A DNA stretch of 46,530 bases from Thermoplasmata archaeon (GTDB taxonomy: Archaea; Thermoplasmatota; Thermoplasmata; Sysuiplasmatales; Sysuiplasmataceae). Of this stretch, positions 8,773 to 15,853 are shown in pieces. The notes under the pieces are model-generated. The model saw only the letters and a program-made list of their open reading frames with translations. It made no database searches and was not told the origin of the DNA. Made by a program: the position numbers and the translations under genes. Numbering within the stretch: the stretch's first letter is position 1; each line of letters opens with the position of its first letter. The stretch is taken from NCBI GenBank assembly GCA_021817225.1, contig JAKAVR010000009.1, positions 1 to 46,530 on the forward strand, read 5' to 3'.

Positions 8773-9671
8773 TTTACTTGACAAGTGAAAACACTGATCG
8801 TGCAAGAAGCATTGCCCTGAGCGCCGATGACGAGAAGCAGGTGAGGGATTTCATATCCAACATTCCACGCTTCAACAGTGTAATGAATGAATTTTCAAGG
8901 ATGATGGATGAGGGTCAGATTGACGCGCTGTCTCAGGCTCTCGCCGCACTCAGATTTCTCAAGGAGGGACTCAACGATGAGGCGATAGAGTCCATTTCCA
9001 AAATGGGCGGCAGCTTCGTCGAGGCGGCCTCCGCCATTTCTTCCGTCCCTGCAAGAAAGGTCATCGAGAGCGTCAGCACCGAAGGAAACGAACTTTCGCA
9101 GCTCATAGAACAGATGGGAAGGATGCACAGGGATGGCGTGTTCGACGCGGTGGTCAACGCAGCCTATGCGCTCAAGTTCCTGAAGGACGGCCTCAACGAC
9201 GAAGCTGTTGAGAACCTGGCCACGACAATGAGCGAGATGCTGACAATGTGGAGGCAGTATTCCTCCACGCTGTCCAATCCGGAATTCGTGTCAACGCTTG
9301 CAAAGATATCGAAGCTGGAGCGCGATGGTGCGATTGATGCGGTGGTGGACAGCGCATACGTCCTCAAGTTCCTGAGGGACGGACTGAACGACGAGGCATT
9401 GACAAACATAGCCTCAATAATGTCACAGATGCTTACTCAGTGGAATTCACTGCACAAGCTGATAGACATGATGACATCCTCCACGGCAGACAGGATTTTC
9501 AAGGTCCTGACGGACGAGGACATAGAGAAGCGCCTTGAGGCGGCGACACCAAGGAAGGGGGGAATGTCCCTGCTGAGCCTGTCCGACCCCGATGTGAGGA
9601 AGGGAATGGGCGTCGTCTTTGAAATGCTCAAGATCATAGGCGAGGAGTTCAGAGAGGACGGCCAGAACTAG
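8766..9671 (+). CDS. DUF1641 protein with internal repeats, SQR-associated
   Basis: A 301-residue, mostly helical protein of the DUF1641 type. It has no predicted membrane span and no cysteines. The hallmark is an internally repeated block of the form DGxxDAVVxxAYxLKFLxDGLNDEA followed by xMSxMLxxW. Two close copies are at about residues 119-162 and 184-226, with a weaker first copy at about 46-86. In archaea and bacteria DUF1641 genes often lie next to SQR-like flavoproteins. A scaffold or membrane-recruitment role for the SQR-like enzyme is plausible but unproven. The ATG at 8766 lies within the last codons of the DsrE-like gene. A TTG at 8778 would be a slightly shorter alternative start. 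Confidence 0.75.
   Translation: MVIYLTSENTDRARSIALSADDEKQVRDFISNIPRFNSVMNEFSRMMDEGQIDALSQALAALRFLKEGLNDEAIESISKMGGSFVEAASAISSVPARKVIESVSTEGNELSQLIEQMGRMHRDGVFDAVVNAAYALKFLKDGLNDEAVENLATTMSEMLTMWRQYSSTLSNPEFVSTLAKISKLERDGAIDAVVDSAYVLKFLRDGLNDEALTNIASIMSQMLTQWNSLHKLIDMMTSSTADRIFKVLTDEDIEKRLEAATPRKGGMSLLSLSDPDVRKGMGVVFEMLKIIGEEFREDGQN
8901..9443 (+). repeat. Three internal coding repeats in the DUF1641 gene
   Basis: Coding repeats at about 8901-9023 (degenerate), 9120-9252 and 9316-9443. The latter two share most of a 40-residue unit at protein level, while the DNA has diverged at third positions. This is an old internal duplication, not recent slippage. Confidence 0.7.
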
Positions 9672-9734
9672 GCGGTAACGGAAGGTCCTGGTGCTTCCGC
9701 TTCGCCGGGCGCGGTCCAGTTTGCACAAGTTAAC

Positions 9735-9745
9735 AAGTTATATAG
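9735..9745 (+). promoter_or_regulatory. TATA box for the second tusA, leaderless
   Basis: AAGTTATATAG, centred near 9741, lies 27 nt before the ATG at 9768. This spacing places the transcript start at or next to the start codon. It also decides the start: the in-frame ATA/ATG region near 9750 would fall inside the promoter spacing. Confidence 0.6.
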
Positions 9746-9767
9746 TGATATGCACCTTTCGCCCCCC

Positions 9768-10004
9768 ATGGATCAGGGACAACAGAAAGTGCGTGATTTG
9801 AGGGGCCTGCAGTGCCCGATGCCTATTATGGAGGCGGCCAAGGCAGTGAAGGAAGCACAGCTGAACGAGCAACTCACGGTTCTTGCGGATGATCCCGCTG
9901 CAAGATCAGACTTTGAGGCCTGGTCGAGGAGAACGGGGCATACACTCGTCGCCGTCAACGACCACGGCAATTACACCGAGTTCGTCATAAGGAAGACTCA
10001 CTGA
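9768..10004 (+). CDS. tusA: TusA-family sulfurtransferase (canonical CPMP)
   Basis: A 78-residue TusA protein with the intact active-site motif LRGLQCPMPIMEA, whose cysteine carries persulfide sulfur. It is followed by LTVLADDPAARSDFEAWSRRTGH, the standard second half. The start is set at ATG 9768 because a TATA box is centred 27 nt upstream. TusA proteins shuttle sulfur between donors, DsrE-family proteins and the sHdr complex. It has its own promoter and converges with the end of the minus-strand sHdr operon, 28 nt away. It differs from the TusA-like protein at 6982, so the locus has two distinct TusA forms. Confidence 0.9.
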   Translation: MDQGQQKVRDLRGLQCPMPIMEAAKAVKEAQLNEQLTVLADDPAARSDFEAWSRRTGHTLVAVNDHGNYTEFVIRKTH

Positions 10005-10032
10005 AAATGCATGTGGCCGGAAACAGGCTGCA

Positions 10033-10311
10033 TCAGATGGAAATGACATCATCCGACTGCTTCAGCATGCTCTCAAATTCCTCAAGCGTGATTTTGGGTA
10101 TTGCCGGCGGCGTCCTGTAGCCAAGCTCCAGCGTCCTTGCCGAACCACGGCTCAACTTCCCGGCGAACCATCCCTCCTCGTTCATGTATGCCGCCGAGCC
10201 AAGCAGTACCACGGTGAGATCGCTTCTCTTCTCAATCTCGTGCAAAACAGGCCACCATGACGAATCCGCGTCTATCCTGTGGCTTATTATGGCTGCCGTC
10301 TTCCTCGTCAG
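10033..10311 (-). CDS. DsrH/TusB-like protein, probable CTG start
   Basis: A 92-residue frame resembling DsrH/TusB. It has an AIISHR strand, a helix (WWPVLHEIEKRSDL), TVVLLGSAAYM in place of the family's LLLQDGV segment, and a C-terminal ITLEEFESMLKQSDD helix. The open frame has no ATG, GTG or TTG before the TTG at 10245, and starting there would remove the first family strand and helix. A CTG at 10311-10309 overlaps the upstream TGA as CTGA, with the purine-rich GGGTGGTGG just before it, and gives the right length. It is the last gene of the 13-gene operon and completes a DsrE-DsrF-DsrH-like set. No cysteine is present. It would act in sulfur relay as a structural partner. The start is inferred. 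Confidence 0.6.
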   Translation of the reverse strand: MTRKTAAIISHRIDADSSWWPVLHEIEKRSDLTVVLLGSAAYMNEEGWFAGKLSRGSARTLELGYRTPPAIPKITLEEFESMLKQSDDVISI

Positions 10312-10643
10312 AAGACCACCACCCTTGCTTCCTGCAGCATTGATGCGAACTGCTCATCAGTCAGCGGCCCGAAGCCCTGCACGGATGGCATTTCCTTCAG
10401 CCTGGCAGCCGAACTGGAGAGGAAGTAAGTGCTCAGCCCATCGATGCTGGATATGCGCCCAAGCTGTCTCAGCCCGAAGCTGTACCCGCTCCCCTCAAGC
10501 ATTGAAAGGACGGCGTCGTCCATGAGGACGAAATCAACCGCGTGGCCAAGTCCGCTGAACATCATCGCAGCCCTCTCCGCCTCCTGGAAGTGAGCCCCCT
10601 GCATTGGAGCGTGTGTGAGCACAACAACGACTCTCATCGTCAT
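10308..10643 (-). CDS. DsrF/TusC-like protein
   Basis: A 111-residue DsrE/F-superfamily protein. It begins MTMRVVVVLTHAPMQG and continues with an ERAAMMFSGLGHAVDFVLMDDAV strand-helix-strand unit typical of DsrF/TusC. It contains no cysteine, as is usual for the TusC-type member of DsrEFH/TusBCD, so it is probably a structural subunit. The ATG at 10643 overlaps the stop of the preceding DsrE-like gene as ATGA, which supports this start over the longer upstream frame. Its own TGA overlaps the next gene as CTGA. It would assemble with the DsrE- and DsrH-like neighbours. Confidence 0.72.
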   Translation of the reverse strand: MTMRVVVVLTHAPMQGAHFQEAERAAMMFSGLGHAVDFVLMDDAVLSMLEGSGYSFGLRQLGRISSIDGLSTYFLSSSAARLKEMPSVQGFGPLTDEQFASMLQEARVVVF

Positions 10644-10981
10644 GTCTCCGATGTGAAGTTGAGGAGCACGTCGCACTCCTCCACCATGTCCACAAGGTCC
10701 TCCAGCGTTCCCAGTTTCGCTCCCTCCACGACGCTGTCCACTCCCCTGAAGGTTGCGCATGTTGTGCATGCGGTCATGTCAAGGTGCTCATCCCTGAACC
10801 TCGAGACAACCGTTTCCACCTTGTCCGTAACCAGTTTCGTGGAAGCGTTGTACACACCATCTCCAAGAAGGAAGATGCGCACCTCATTGCCCGAAGCCGC
10901 CAGCCCCTTTGCGATCTCAAGCACATGCTCGCTGTTGTCATGCTGCACGGGGGAGGTGAAGAGCAGTATTGCGACCTTCAT
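10640..10981 (-). CDS. DsrE/TusD-like sulfur-relay protein
   Basis: A 113-residue protein starting MKVAILLFTSPVQHDN, the first strand and loop of DsrE/TusD. Next come SEHVLEIAKGLAASGNEVRIFLLGDGVYNA and the candidate sulfur-binding cysteines in DMTACTTCATFRGVD, where TusD/DsrE proteins keep the active Cys before an RG pair. In DsrEFH this is the catalytic subunit that accepts sulfur from or gives it to TusA. The start ATG at 10981 overlaps the previous stop as ATGA. The longer frame back to 11014 is shadow sequence. It is encoded between a 66-residue unknown protein and the DsrF-like gene. Confidence 0.8.
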   Translation of the reverse strand: MKVAILLFTSPVQHDNSEHVLEIAKGLAASGNEVRIFLLGDGVYNASTKLVTDKVETVVSRFRDEHLDMTACTTCATFRGVDSVVEGAKLGTLEDLVDMVEECDVLLNFTSET

Positions 10982-11178
10982 TTCAGAACAAGCCCCCACC
11001 CCGCCTGAGTGCACACATATTCCGACCCGTCCACCTCGACCAGCCCTCCAAGATCAACCTGTCCCTCGTAGAAGAGCCTGTTGAGCATCGCGGCAGCTTC
11101 CGGCGGAACGGCCCTCAGGTCGTGCGCCGGGAGCTGCATCGGGTTTCCGACCCTGGCAAGAATCCGCGCCTGCATCAC
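10978..11178 (-). CDS. Small conserved-context protein of unknown function (66 residues)
   Basis: A 66-residue soluble protein beginning MMQARILARVGNPMQL and ending TQAGWGLVLK. It has one cysteine, no transmembrane segment and no recognised motif. It is real by context: its ATG overlaps the Mrp stop by 4 nt and its stop overlaps the DsrE-like start by 4 nt, so it sits inside a tightly coupled stretch of the sHdr operon. The helix ending in LNRLFYEGQVDLGGLVEVDG resembles a small wing or dimerisation module, but no family assignment can be made. Confidence 0.6.
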   Translation of the reverse strand: MMQARILARVGNPMQLPAHDLRAVPPEAAAMLNRLFYEGQVDLGGLVEVDGSEYVCTQAGWGLVLK

Positions 11179-12284
11179 GCACCCCTGAAAATCGCCTTCT
11201 TCGGTCCTGAGGTTTTCAGGAGACAGAAGCGAACGCTTCTGGCTATCTCGAACAGCTCCTTCCTCCTGTAAATCTCAATTTCTCCCCTGTCTGCAAGCGC
11301 AGAGACCGCAGGGTCGAGGGGGAGCGAGCCCATGAATTCAAGGCCAAGCCTCCTGCTTATGTCCTCCGCGCCGAGCCTGCCGAAGACGTTCAGCCTGTTG
11401 CCGTCGGGGAGCTGCAGATATGACATGTTCTCCACAACGCCAAGGACCGGTGTTTTCATCTCATGAGCCATCTGCACCGCCCTTGATACCACGGTGTTGG
11501 CTATGAGCTGCGGGCTCGTGACAAACATGACACCATCCGGCCTGAGCGACTGGAATACTGTGAGAGGTGCGTCGGATGTGCCCGGCGGAAGGTCCACGAG
11601 CAGGTAGTGCAGGTCGCCCCAGTCCGTTTCGGAGAAGAGCCCCCTGATTGCACTGTTTATTAGCGGTCCCCTCCACACCAGTGGCGTCTGGAACCTGTCC
11701 ATGATGAGGTCTATTGACATTATCTTGACACCCATCGAAGATGTCAGCGGCTCCATCATCTTGTCCTCCCTCAGTTTCGGCATTTGCGATATGCCGAACA
11801 TCCTGGAGATGCTCGGGCCCGTTATGTCCGCATCCAGGATCCCGACCCTGTAACCTGAAAGTGCAAGGTGTGTCGCCACCGTCGCAGTCACGAAGCTCTT
11901 GCCAACCCCCCCCTTGCCGCTCGCGACAACAACAACCGTCCTGACGCCCTTCCTGTTGAGCGCATCTATGCCGGAAGACGCCTGCTGCCCGACCACCGAA
12001 AGCTCCATTCTCTCCTTCTCGGCGGGAGCCGCGTCCGCCGGGCCCTGTATGAATTTGACTTCCGCCTTCTCCCCATGCCGTTCGGCTGCGGACATTATGT
12101 CGGACTTGAGCACATTCAGCAGTTCGTATTCGAGAGAATTGACCTGTATCTCGACCTCAAGCTTTCCGTCCGCCTGCCGCACACTGCGCAGCATTCCCAT
12201 TTCCGCAATTGCCCTGTTCAACTCGGGGTGCGGGACCGCCGAGAAGATTTCCCGGAGGCCTGCCTGTCCGTCGAGTCCTGCCAT
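11175..12284 (-). CDS. Mrp/NBP35-family P-loop ATPase with N-terminal MIP18 (DUF59) domain
   Basis: A 369-residue protein. Residues 1-85 form a MIP18/DUF59-like domain (AGLREIFSAVPHPELNRAI). From about 120 a deviant Walker A follows, GKGGVGKSFVTA, with DADITGPSISRMFGI after it, which is diagnostic of Mrp/ApbC/NBP35 ATPases. These proteins carry and insert Fe-S clusters. The C-terminal CxxC that holds a bridging cluster in many Mrp proteins is not seen. Its position in the operon, between lipoate ligase and the DsrE-type genes, suggests it matures the many Fe-S clusters of sHdr. It lies 5 nt downstream of the ligase gene. Confidence 0.88.
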   Translation of the reverse strand: MAGLDGQAGLREIFSAVPHPELNRAIAEMGMLRSVRQADGKLEVEIQVNSLEYELLNVLKSDIMSAAERHGEKAEVKFIQGPADAAPAEKERMELSVVGQQASSGIDALNRKGVRTVVVVASGKGGVGKSFVTATVATHLALSGYRVGILDADITGPSISRMFGISQMPKLREDKMMEPLTSSMGVKIMSIDLIMDRFQTPLVWRGPLINSAIRGLFSETDWGDLHYLLVDLPPGTSDAPLTVFQSLRPDGVMFVTSPQLIANTVVSRAVQMAHEMKTPVLGVVENMSYLQLPDGNRLNVFGRLGAEDISRRLGLEFMGSLPLDPAVSALADRGEIEIYRRKELFEIARSVRFCLLKTSGPKKAIFRGA

Positions 12285-12289
12285 CTAGA

Positions 12290-13417
12290 TCAATCCACCG
12301 GCACAATCACCGGATGGGCAACCGCCTCGATTATTGTTGCTGATATGTCCTCGGCGGTCGCACCAATGATGGTGACACCCTCTTCCCTCAATACAGACCT
12401 CACGGCATTCAATACCACGCCCTCGTCGAGGCGAAGGCCCGCAAGCCTCCTTTCAAGGTTCGACAGCGGCCATCCCACCGGGACGGTGAAGAAATCGCCA
12501 GATATTGCCACCTCTTCAATCATTCCGTTGTCGACGAGCATTGTGACCCTTACAAGCTTCTGCGCCTTCCTGTCATATTCACAGAGGAACATTCCCTCCA
12601 TGATCTTCACAATCCTGCCCCTGCGCGCACCCATCCTGCTGCCTGATGCAGAGCGCTCGAATATCCAGTCATCACTTCCTCTCTCCCGGACAAGCTCCCC
12701 GATACGCTCCTCTTCAAGTCCGGTCAGGCTGCCGGCCGAATGGCCGCCGTATGCCTCCGCGAAGGACTCGATGAGCAGTTCCTCCACTTCCCCTCTTTCA
12801 GGAATTCTTCCAAGCTGCTCCCTCACCGATGTCAGGTACTTCGACATGCTGTCGGCAACCTTTCCCCTGAATTTCTCGTCAGGCACCTTCAGTATCCCAC
12901 ACATTGCCTCTATGTTCAAATCCAGGAGTATGTCGCCAGTCAGGACTCTTGCCCTGTCAATGTCCACCGCGCCATTTGCGCTTATCTTCCTTCCACCGAC
13001 GGCAAGGTCGTTGAGCCCCTGCCTTTCGGCATTCACGCCAAGGTGTTTCAGGACCGAGGCAAGCGGTTCAAGCATCCTGCCGTAGTAGTTCTTCAGCGTC
13101 CCGGAGGTTGTTCCGGAGTCGAGCGAGGCGATGAGGAAGTAGTCCTGCTCCCAGGGGCCGTCCGCTATCGCCCCGCCGCCTATCACGCGCCGCACAAGCG
13201 GAATGGAATGCGCCCGGCAGTATTCAATGTCAATCTCCCTTTCGACCTCCTGGTGGAAGCCCGCATTTGCAAAGGGGGCAGATGGATGGCATATCACAAG
13301 CGTATCTCCCCTCTCCCCGCGGGAGACGGATTCGGCAAGAGCCACGAATGCATTTGTCATCACAAGACCGTCGACGGCGCCCAGTCTTATAACTGAAAGA
13401 GAAGGCACCTGATTCAC
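12290..13417 (-). CDS. slpl(AB): Lipoate-protein ligase of sulfur-oxidation type, fused A and B domains (sLpl(AB)-like)
   Basis: A 375-residue ligase. The LplA catalytic domain shows RRVIGGGAIADGPWEQD (about 75-91) and NDLAVGGRKISANGA, in which the family lysine lies. The C-terminal third contains ISGDFF, and LERRLAGLRLDEG follows it. These are features of the LplB/C-terminal accessory domain, so both domains are on one chain. In sHdr loci the sLpl(AB) ligase attaches octanoate or lipoate to LbpA, distinct from the ligases serving glycine cleavage or 2-oxoacid dehydrogenases. It abuts the DsrE-like stop with no gap and lies one gene from lbpA. No LipS1/LipS2 or LipA-type sulfur inserter is present in the window. 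Confidence 0.82.
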   Translation of the reverse strand: MNQVPSLSVIRLGAVDGLVMTNAFVALAESVSRGERGDTLVICHPSAPFANAGFHQEVEREIDIEYCRAHSIPLVRRVIGGGAIADGPWEQDYFLIASLDSGTTSGTLKNYYGRMLEPLASVLKHLGVNAERQGLNDLAVGGRKISANGAVDIDRARVLTGDILLDLNIEAMCGILKVPDEKFRGKVADSMSKYLTSVREQLGRIPERGEVEELLIESFAEAYGGHSAGSLTGLEEERIGELVRERGSDDWIFERSASGSRMGARRGRIVKIMEGMFLCEYDRKAQKLVRVTMLVDNGMIEEVAISGDFFTVPVGWPLSNLERRLAGLRLDEGVVLNAVRSVLREEGVTIIGATAEDISATIIEAVAHPVIVPVD

Positions 13418-13792
13418 CTAGAAGCTTATGACCGAATCTGCATCGAGGGCAAGGTCCGCAAGCGTCGAGGTCCCCACCACCCTCACTCCTTCAATCACAT
13501 CGGATGCCTCAATGTTGCACAGGTCCCTCAGACTCTCCTCGCATACATAGAATTTGACGCCGTTTTCCAATGCCATGTTTATGAACTGCTTGAGGCTGCC
13601 GCCCTTCTTCAGTGCAACCGTTTCCGCCACGCCCTTCTTGAGCAGTTCGGCGGCGTGCATCAGGAAATACATCGATGTGTCAATCTCCATCGCGGCAGAC
13701 AGTGCGGCCGTGTAGATGGGCGCATAGGTCTTGTCCGGATTCTCGGGTCCGTTTGTCATTACATACAGCAGTTTCTTTGTTTCTTCTGTCAT
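13418..13792 (-). CDS. DsrE3-like protein of the sHdr operon
   Basis: A 124-residue DsrE-family protein. TEETKKLLYVMTNGPEN gives the first strand, IYTAALSAAMEIDTSMYF the helix and strand, and KFYVCEESLRDL carries the candidate sulfur cysteine in the family position. DsrE3 proteins receive sulfur from TusA in sHdr-type oxidisers. The ATG at 13792 lies 4 nt past the lbpA stop. The longer frame to 13837 would overlap lbpA. Position between lbpA and the ligase ties it to the lipoate-dependent step. Confidence 0.8.
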   Translation of the reverse strand: MTEETKKLLYVMTNGPENPDKTYAPIYTAALSAAMEIDTSMYFLMHAAELLKKGVAETVALKKGGSLKQFINMALENGVKFYVCEESLRDLCNIEASDVIEGVRVVGTSTLADLALDADSVISF

Positions 13793-13796
13793 GCGC

Positions 13797-14246
13797 TCAC
13801 TTCTGGCACCTGATGCATTTGACGTTGTCCCTCGCAATAATCTCGTTGAACCTTGTCCTGGCCTGGTCCGCCTTGAGCAGACCGGCTACCTCCGCCTGGT
13901 TCGTCACCTTGATCTGCGCGATCCATCCCTCTCCGTAGGGGTCGTCATTTATCAGCACAGGCCGCAGTTCAAGCTGCTCGTTGATCTTTGTTATTGTTCC
14001 TGCCAGGGGGAAGTGGACCGGGCCCGCCCACTTGCCACTCTCAATCGTCGCAACAGGCTTCCCCTTCTCCCTTGAAGTCCCTGGTGCCTTGATGCGCACA
14101 TGCAGTATCCTTCCGGCTCTGGTCTGCGCAGGGTCTGTCAGTCCTATTGTTGCGTTCTCTCCGTCAAGCCTGATCCATGTCATCTGGCTGCCCTCCAGAT
14201 AATAGTGCAGCTCGTCAGGTATCTCGCATCCGTTGATTATTGCCAT
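13797..14246 (-). CDS. lbpA: Lipoate-binding protein of sulfur oxidation (LbpA, GcvH-like)
   Basis: A 149-residue GcvH-fold protein. The lipoyl hairpin has ATIESGKWAGPVHFPLAG, in which the Lys of ESGKW is the predicted lipoylation site, and NDDPYGEGWIAQIKV is the standard H-protein C-terminal strand. In sHdr pathways LbpA is essential and carries sulfur-bound intermediates on its dihydrolipoyl arm, unlike GcvH of glycine cleavage. The neighbours (sHdrB1 upstream, DsrE3 and sLpl(AB) downstream) support LbpA over GcvH. A GGTGA site lies 4-5 nt before ATG 14246. The last residues are CIRCQK, a CxxC tail not needed for the H-protein fold. Confidence 0.88.
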   Translation of the reverse strand: MAIINGCEIPDELHYYLEGSQMTWIRLDGENATIGLTDPAQTRAGRILHVRIKAPGTSREKGKPVATIESGKWAGPVHFPLAGTITKINEQLELRPVLINDDPYGEGWIAQIKVTNQAEVAGLLKADQARTRFNEIIARDNVKCIRCQK

Positions 14247-14256
14247 AAGCTCACCT

Positions 14257-15171
14257 TCAGTATCCCATTCTCTTGAGCACTCCGTTCGCATCCGACAGGT
14301 TCTCCTGTATTGCCATTTCCCTGCGGGAGTGGCCGAACGCGAGCCCCATGAGCTGGGTAAAATAAACAACCGGCCTTATTATTCCAGCGCCGTACTGCTC
14401 CGTGATTTTTGGAATATTCATCTCAATGTTCACCTGGCCCAGGGGGCACATTGTCGAAACCATGTCCGCCCCTGCCCTGGCAGCCTCGTTGAGTATCGCC
14501 GCGCTGAAGCCAATCGACACCTCCCTGTCTGCGATCGTGTGGCCCCCGCCGCAGCATATTGTCTTCACAGGGTAATCGACCGTTGTTGCCCCTGCAGCCT
14601 GAAGAAGCTCATCCATGAAGAACGGGTGCTCCGGGTTGTCCTTCCCCGACTGCAAACCAGCACCGGTGTACACCTTCGGCCTTGTGTACAGGCAGCCGTA
14701 ATAACATGCAACCTTCAGCCCCTTCAGCGGTTTCGTTACCTTCGACCTGACTGCATCAAGCCCAACCGAATTCCTGATCACTTCAAGCACATGCTTGACT
14801 TCCACTTCGCCCCCGTACTGCGGCAGATCGGCCTCTGCAAGGTATTTTCCGAGCCTTTCCCTTGAACCTGAATCCTCGCTTATTGTCTTGTTCGCCCTCG
14901 CAAGAGCATAGACGCAGCCGTTGCATGGGGCGATGACCGTCTTGGCACCCATCTCCTGTGCCAGGGCAAGGTTCCTTGTGGGAAGGAAGACGGAGAGGTC
15001 GTAGCTTATGTTCTTCACCTCCGTTGCACCGCAGCAGTTGTAATCCTTGATCCTGTCCATTGGAATGTCAAGATCCCTGAACACAACTTCCGTCGATTTC
15101 TGGTACGCTTTCCCGAGACCGTCCATTGAGCAGCCGGGGTAGTATGCCATCTTTTCATTTTGTTGAGCCAT
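14257..15171 (-). CDS. shdrB1: sHdrB1: heterodisulfide reductase B-like subunit
   Basis: A 304-residue HdrB-like protein with two CCG domains. The first has YYPGCSMD, NCCGATE and APCNGC. The second has CYYGC, KTICCGGG and TMCPLGQVN. These cysteine sets bind the noncubane [4Fe-4S] clusters that in methanogen HdrB reduce heterodisulfide and in sHdr handle sulfur compounds. ATG at 15171 is chosen for its GAGGCGGAT upstream. ATG 15150 directly before AYYPGC is the alternative. It overlaps sHdrC1 by 17 nt, and lbpA follows after 10 nt. It belongs to the sHdrC1B1AB2 complex core. Confidence 0.9.
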   Translation of the reverse strand: MAQQNEKMAYYPGCSMDGLGKAYQKSTEVVFRDLDIPMDRIKDYNCCGATEVKNISYDLSVFLPTRNLALAQEMGAKTVIAPCNGCVYALARANKTISEDSGSRERLGKYLAEADLPQYGGEVEVKHVLEVIRNSVGLDAVRSKVTKPLKGLKVACYYGCLYTRPKVYTGAGLQSGKDNPEHPFFMDELLQAAGATTVDYPVKTICCGGGHTIADREVSIGFSAAILNEAARAGADMVSTMCPLGQVNIEMNIPKITEQYGAGIIRPVVYFTQLMGLAFGHSRREMAIQENLSDANGVLKRMGY

Positions 15172-15853
15172 AACCATCCGCCTCGAGTATGCTGTCTGCA
15201 ACCTTCTTCATTTTCTTCCAGCCCTTCGTCCTTCTCCTTATTGGGCCGGTCCTCACATTACCGTTCTTTATGATCTTGAATGCCATCCTTGCCATGAAGC
15301 CCCTTGTGAAGTCAGCCGGTTTCTCGCTCCTGACATATTTGAGCGTGAGTCCCAGCTCATCAAGCACGCCTGTGGCCATTATGTTGTCGAGATAGGTCCT
15401 GTCCCACCTTGAACCGGGGGTGTCCTCCGCAATTCCCCTTTTTCTCATCACTTCATCAATTGCGTGGACGACCTCTTCAACCTTGACGCCTTTCGGGCAC
15501 CTCTCGACGCACTTGTTGCAGCTGATGCACCGCCATATCACGTTCTCGTACTTCTTTAGCTCCTCGACATTCCCCGTCTGCGCGAGGTAGATGAAGTACC
15601 TCGGATTGAACTCCCTCAGTCCGTAGTCTGTATGCAGGCAGCATCCCGAAGTGCACGTACCGCACTGCCAGCAGTTGGTCACCGTCTTTCCGCCTTGAAG
15701 TGACTTGACTTCCTGAACGAAATCCTCGTGGTAATCCGTCAGGAGCCGTTCCTTGATGAATGTGTTCCACCTGCCGGAAACATCTACCCCGTCGACGACT
15801 GCTTTTTCCTTCTCGATAACACCGTCGATAAGGCTCTTCTCATGTATGGGCAA
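15155..15853 (-). CDS. shdrC1: sHdrC1: ferredoxin-like HdrC subunit
   Basis: A 232-residue protein with two [4Fe-4S]-binding motifs of HdrC type: NCWQCGTCTSGC (about residue 60) and CISCNKCVERCPKG (about 108). A helical C-terminal domain follows. It would pass electrons between the B1 subunit and the flavin-bearing A subunit. The TTG start at 15853 is well supported by GGAGGG six nt upstream, and an in-frame ATG is absent. It overlaps the Hyp stop by 14 nt and sHdrB1 by 17 nt, so it is tightly coupled. Confidence 0.9.
   Translation of the reverse strand: MPIHEKSLIDGVIEKEKAVVDGVDVSGRWNTFIKERLLTDYHEDFVQEVKSLQGGKTVTNCWQCGTCTSGCCLHTDYGLREFNPRYFIYLAQTGNVEELKKYENVIWRCISCNKCVERCPKGVKVEEVVHAIDEVMRKRGIAEDTPGSRWDRTYLDNIMATGVLDELGLTLKYVRSEKPADFTRGFMARMAFKIIKNGNVRTGPIRRRTKGWKKMKKVADSILEADGYGSTK

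Noticed and set aside
8901-9443. CRISPR-like or slippage repeat
   Set aside because: The repeat is seen at protein level with diverged DNA, no short spacers and an intact reading frame, so it is an old coding duplication.
11868-13085. Long plus-strand frame (405 codons) across the Mrp and lipoate ligase genes
   Set aside because: It is antisense to two genes with clear motifs, and its product has no recognisable domain. Long shadow frames are common opposite genes with GC-rich third positions.
13797-14246. Ordinary glycine cleavage GcvH
   Set aside because: No GcvT, GcvP or aminomethyl genes are nearby, and the gene sits between sHdrB1 and DsrE/sLpl, which is the LbpA setting.
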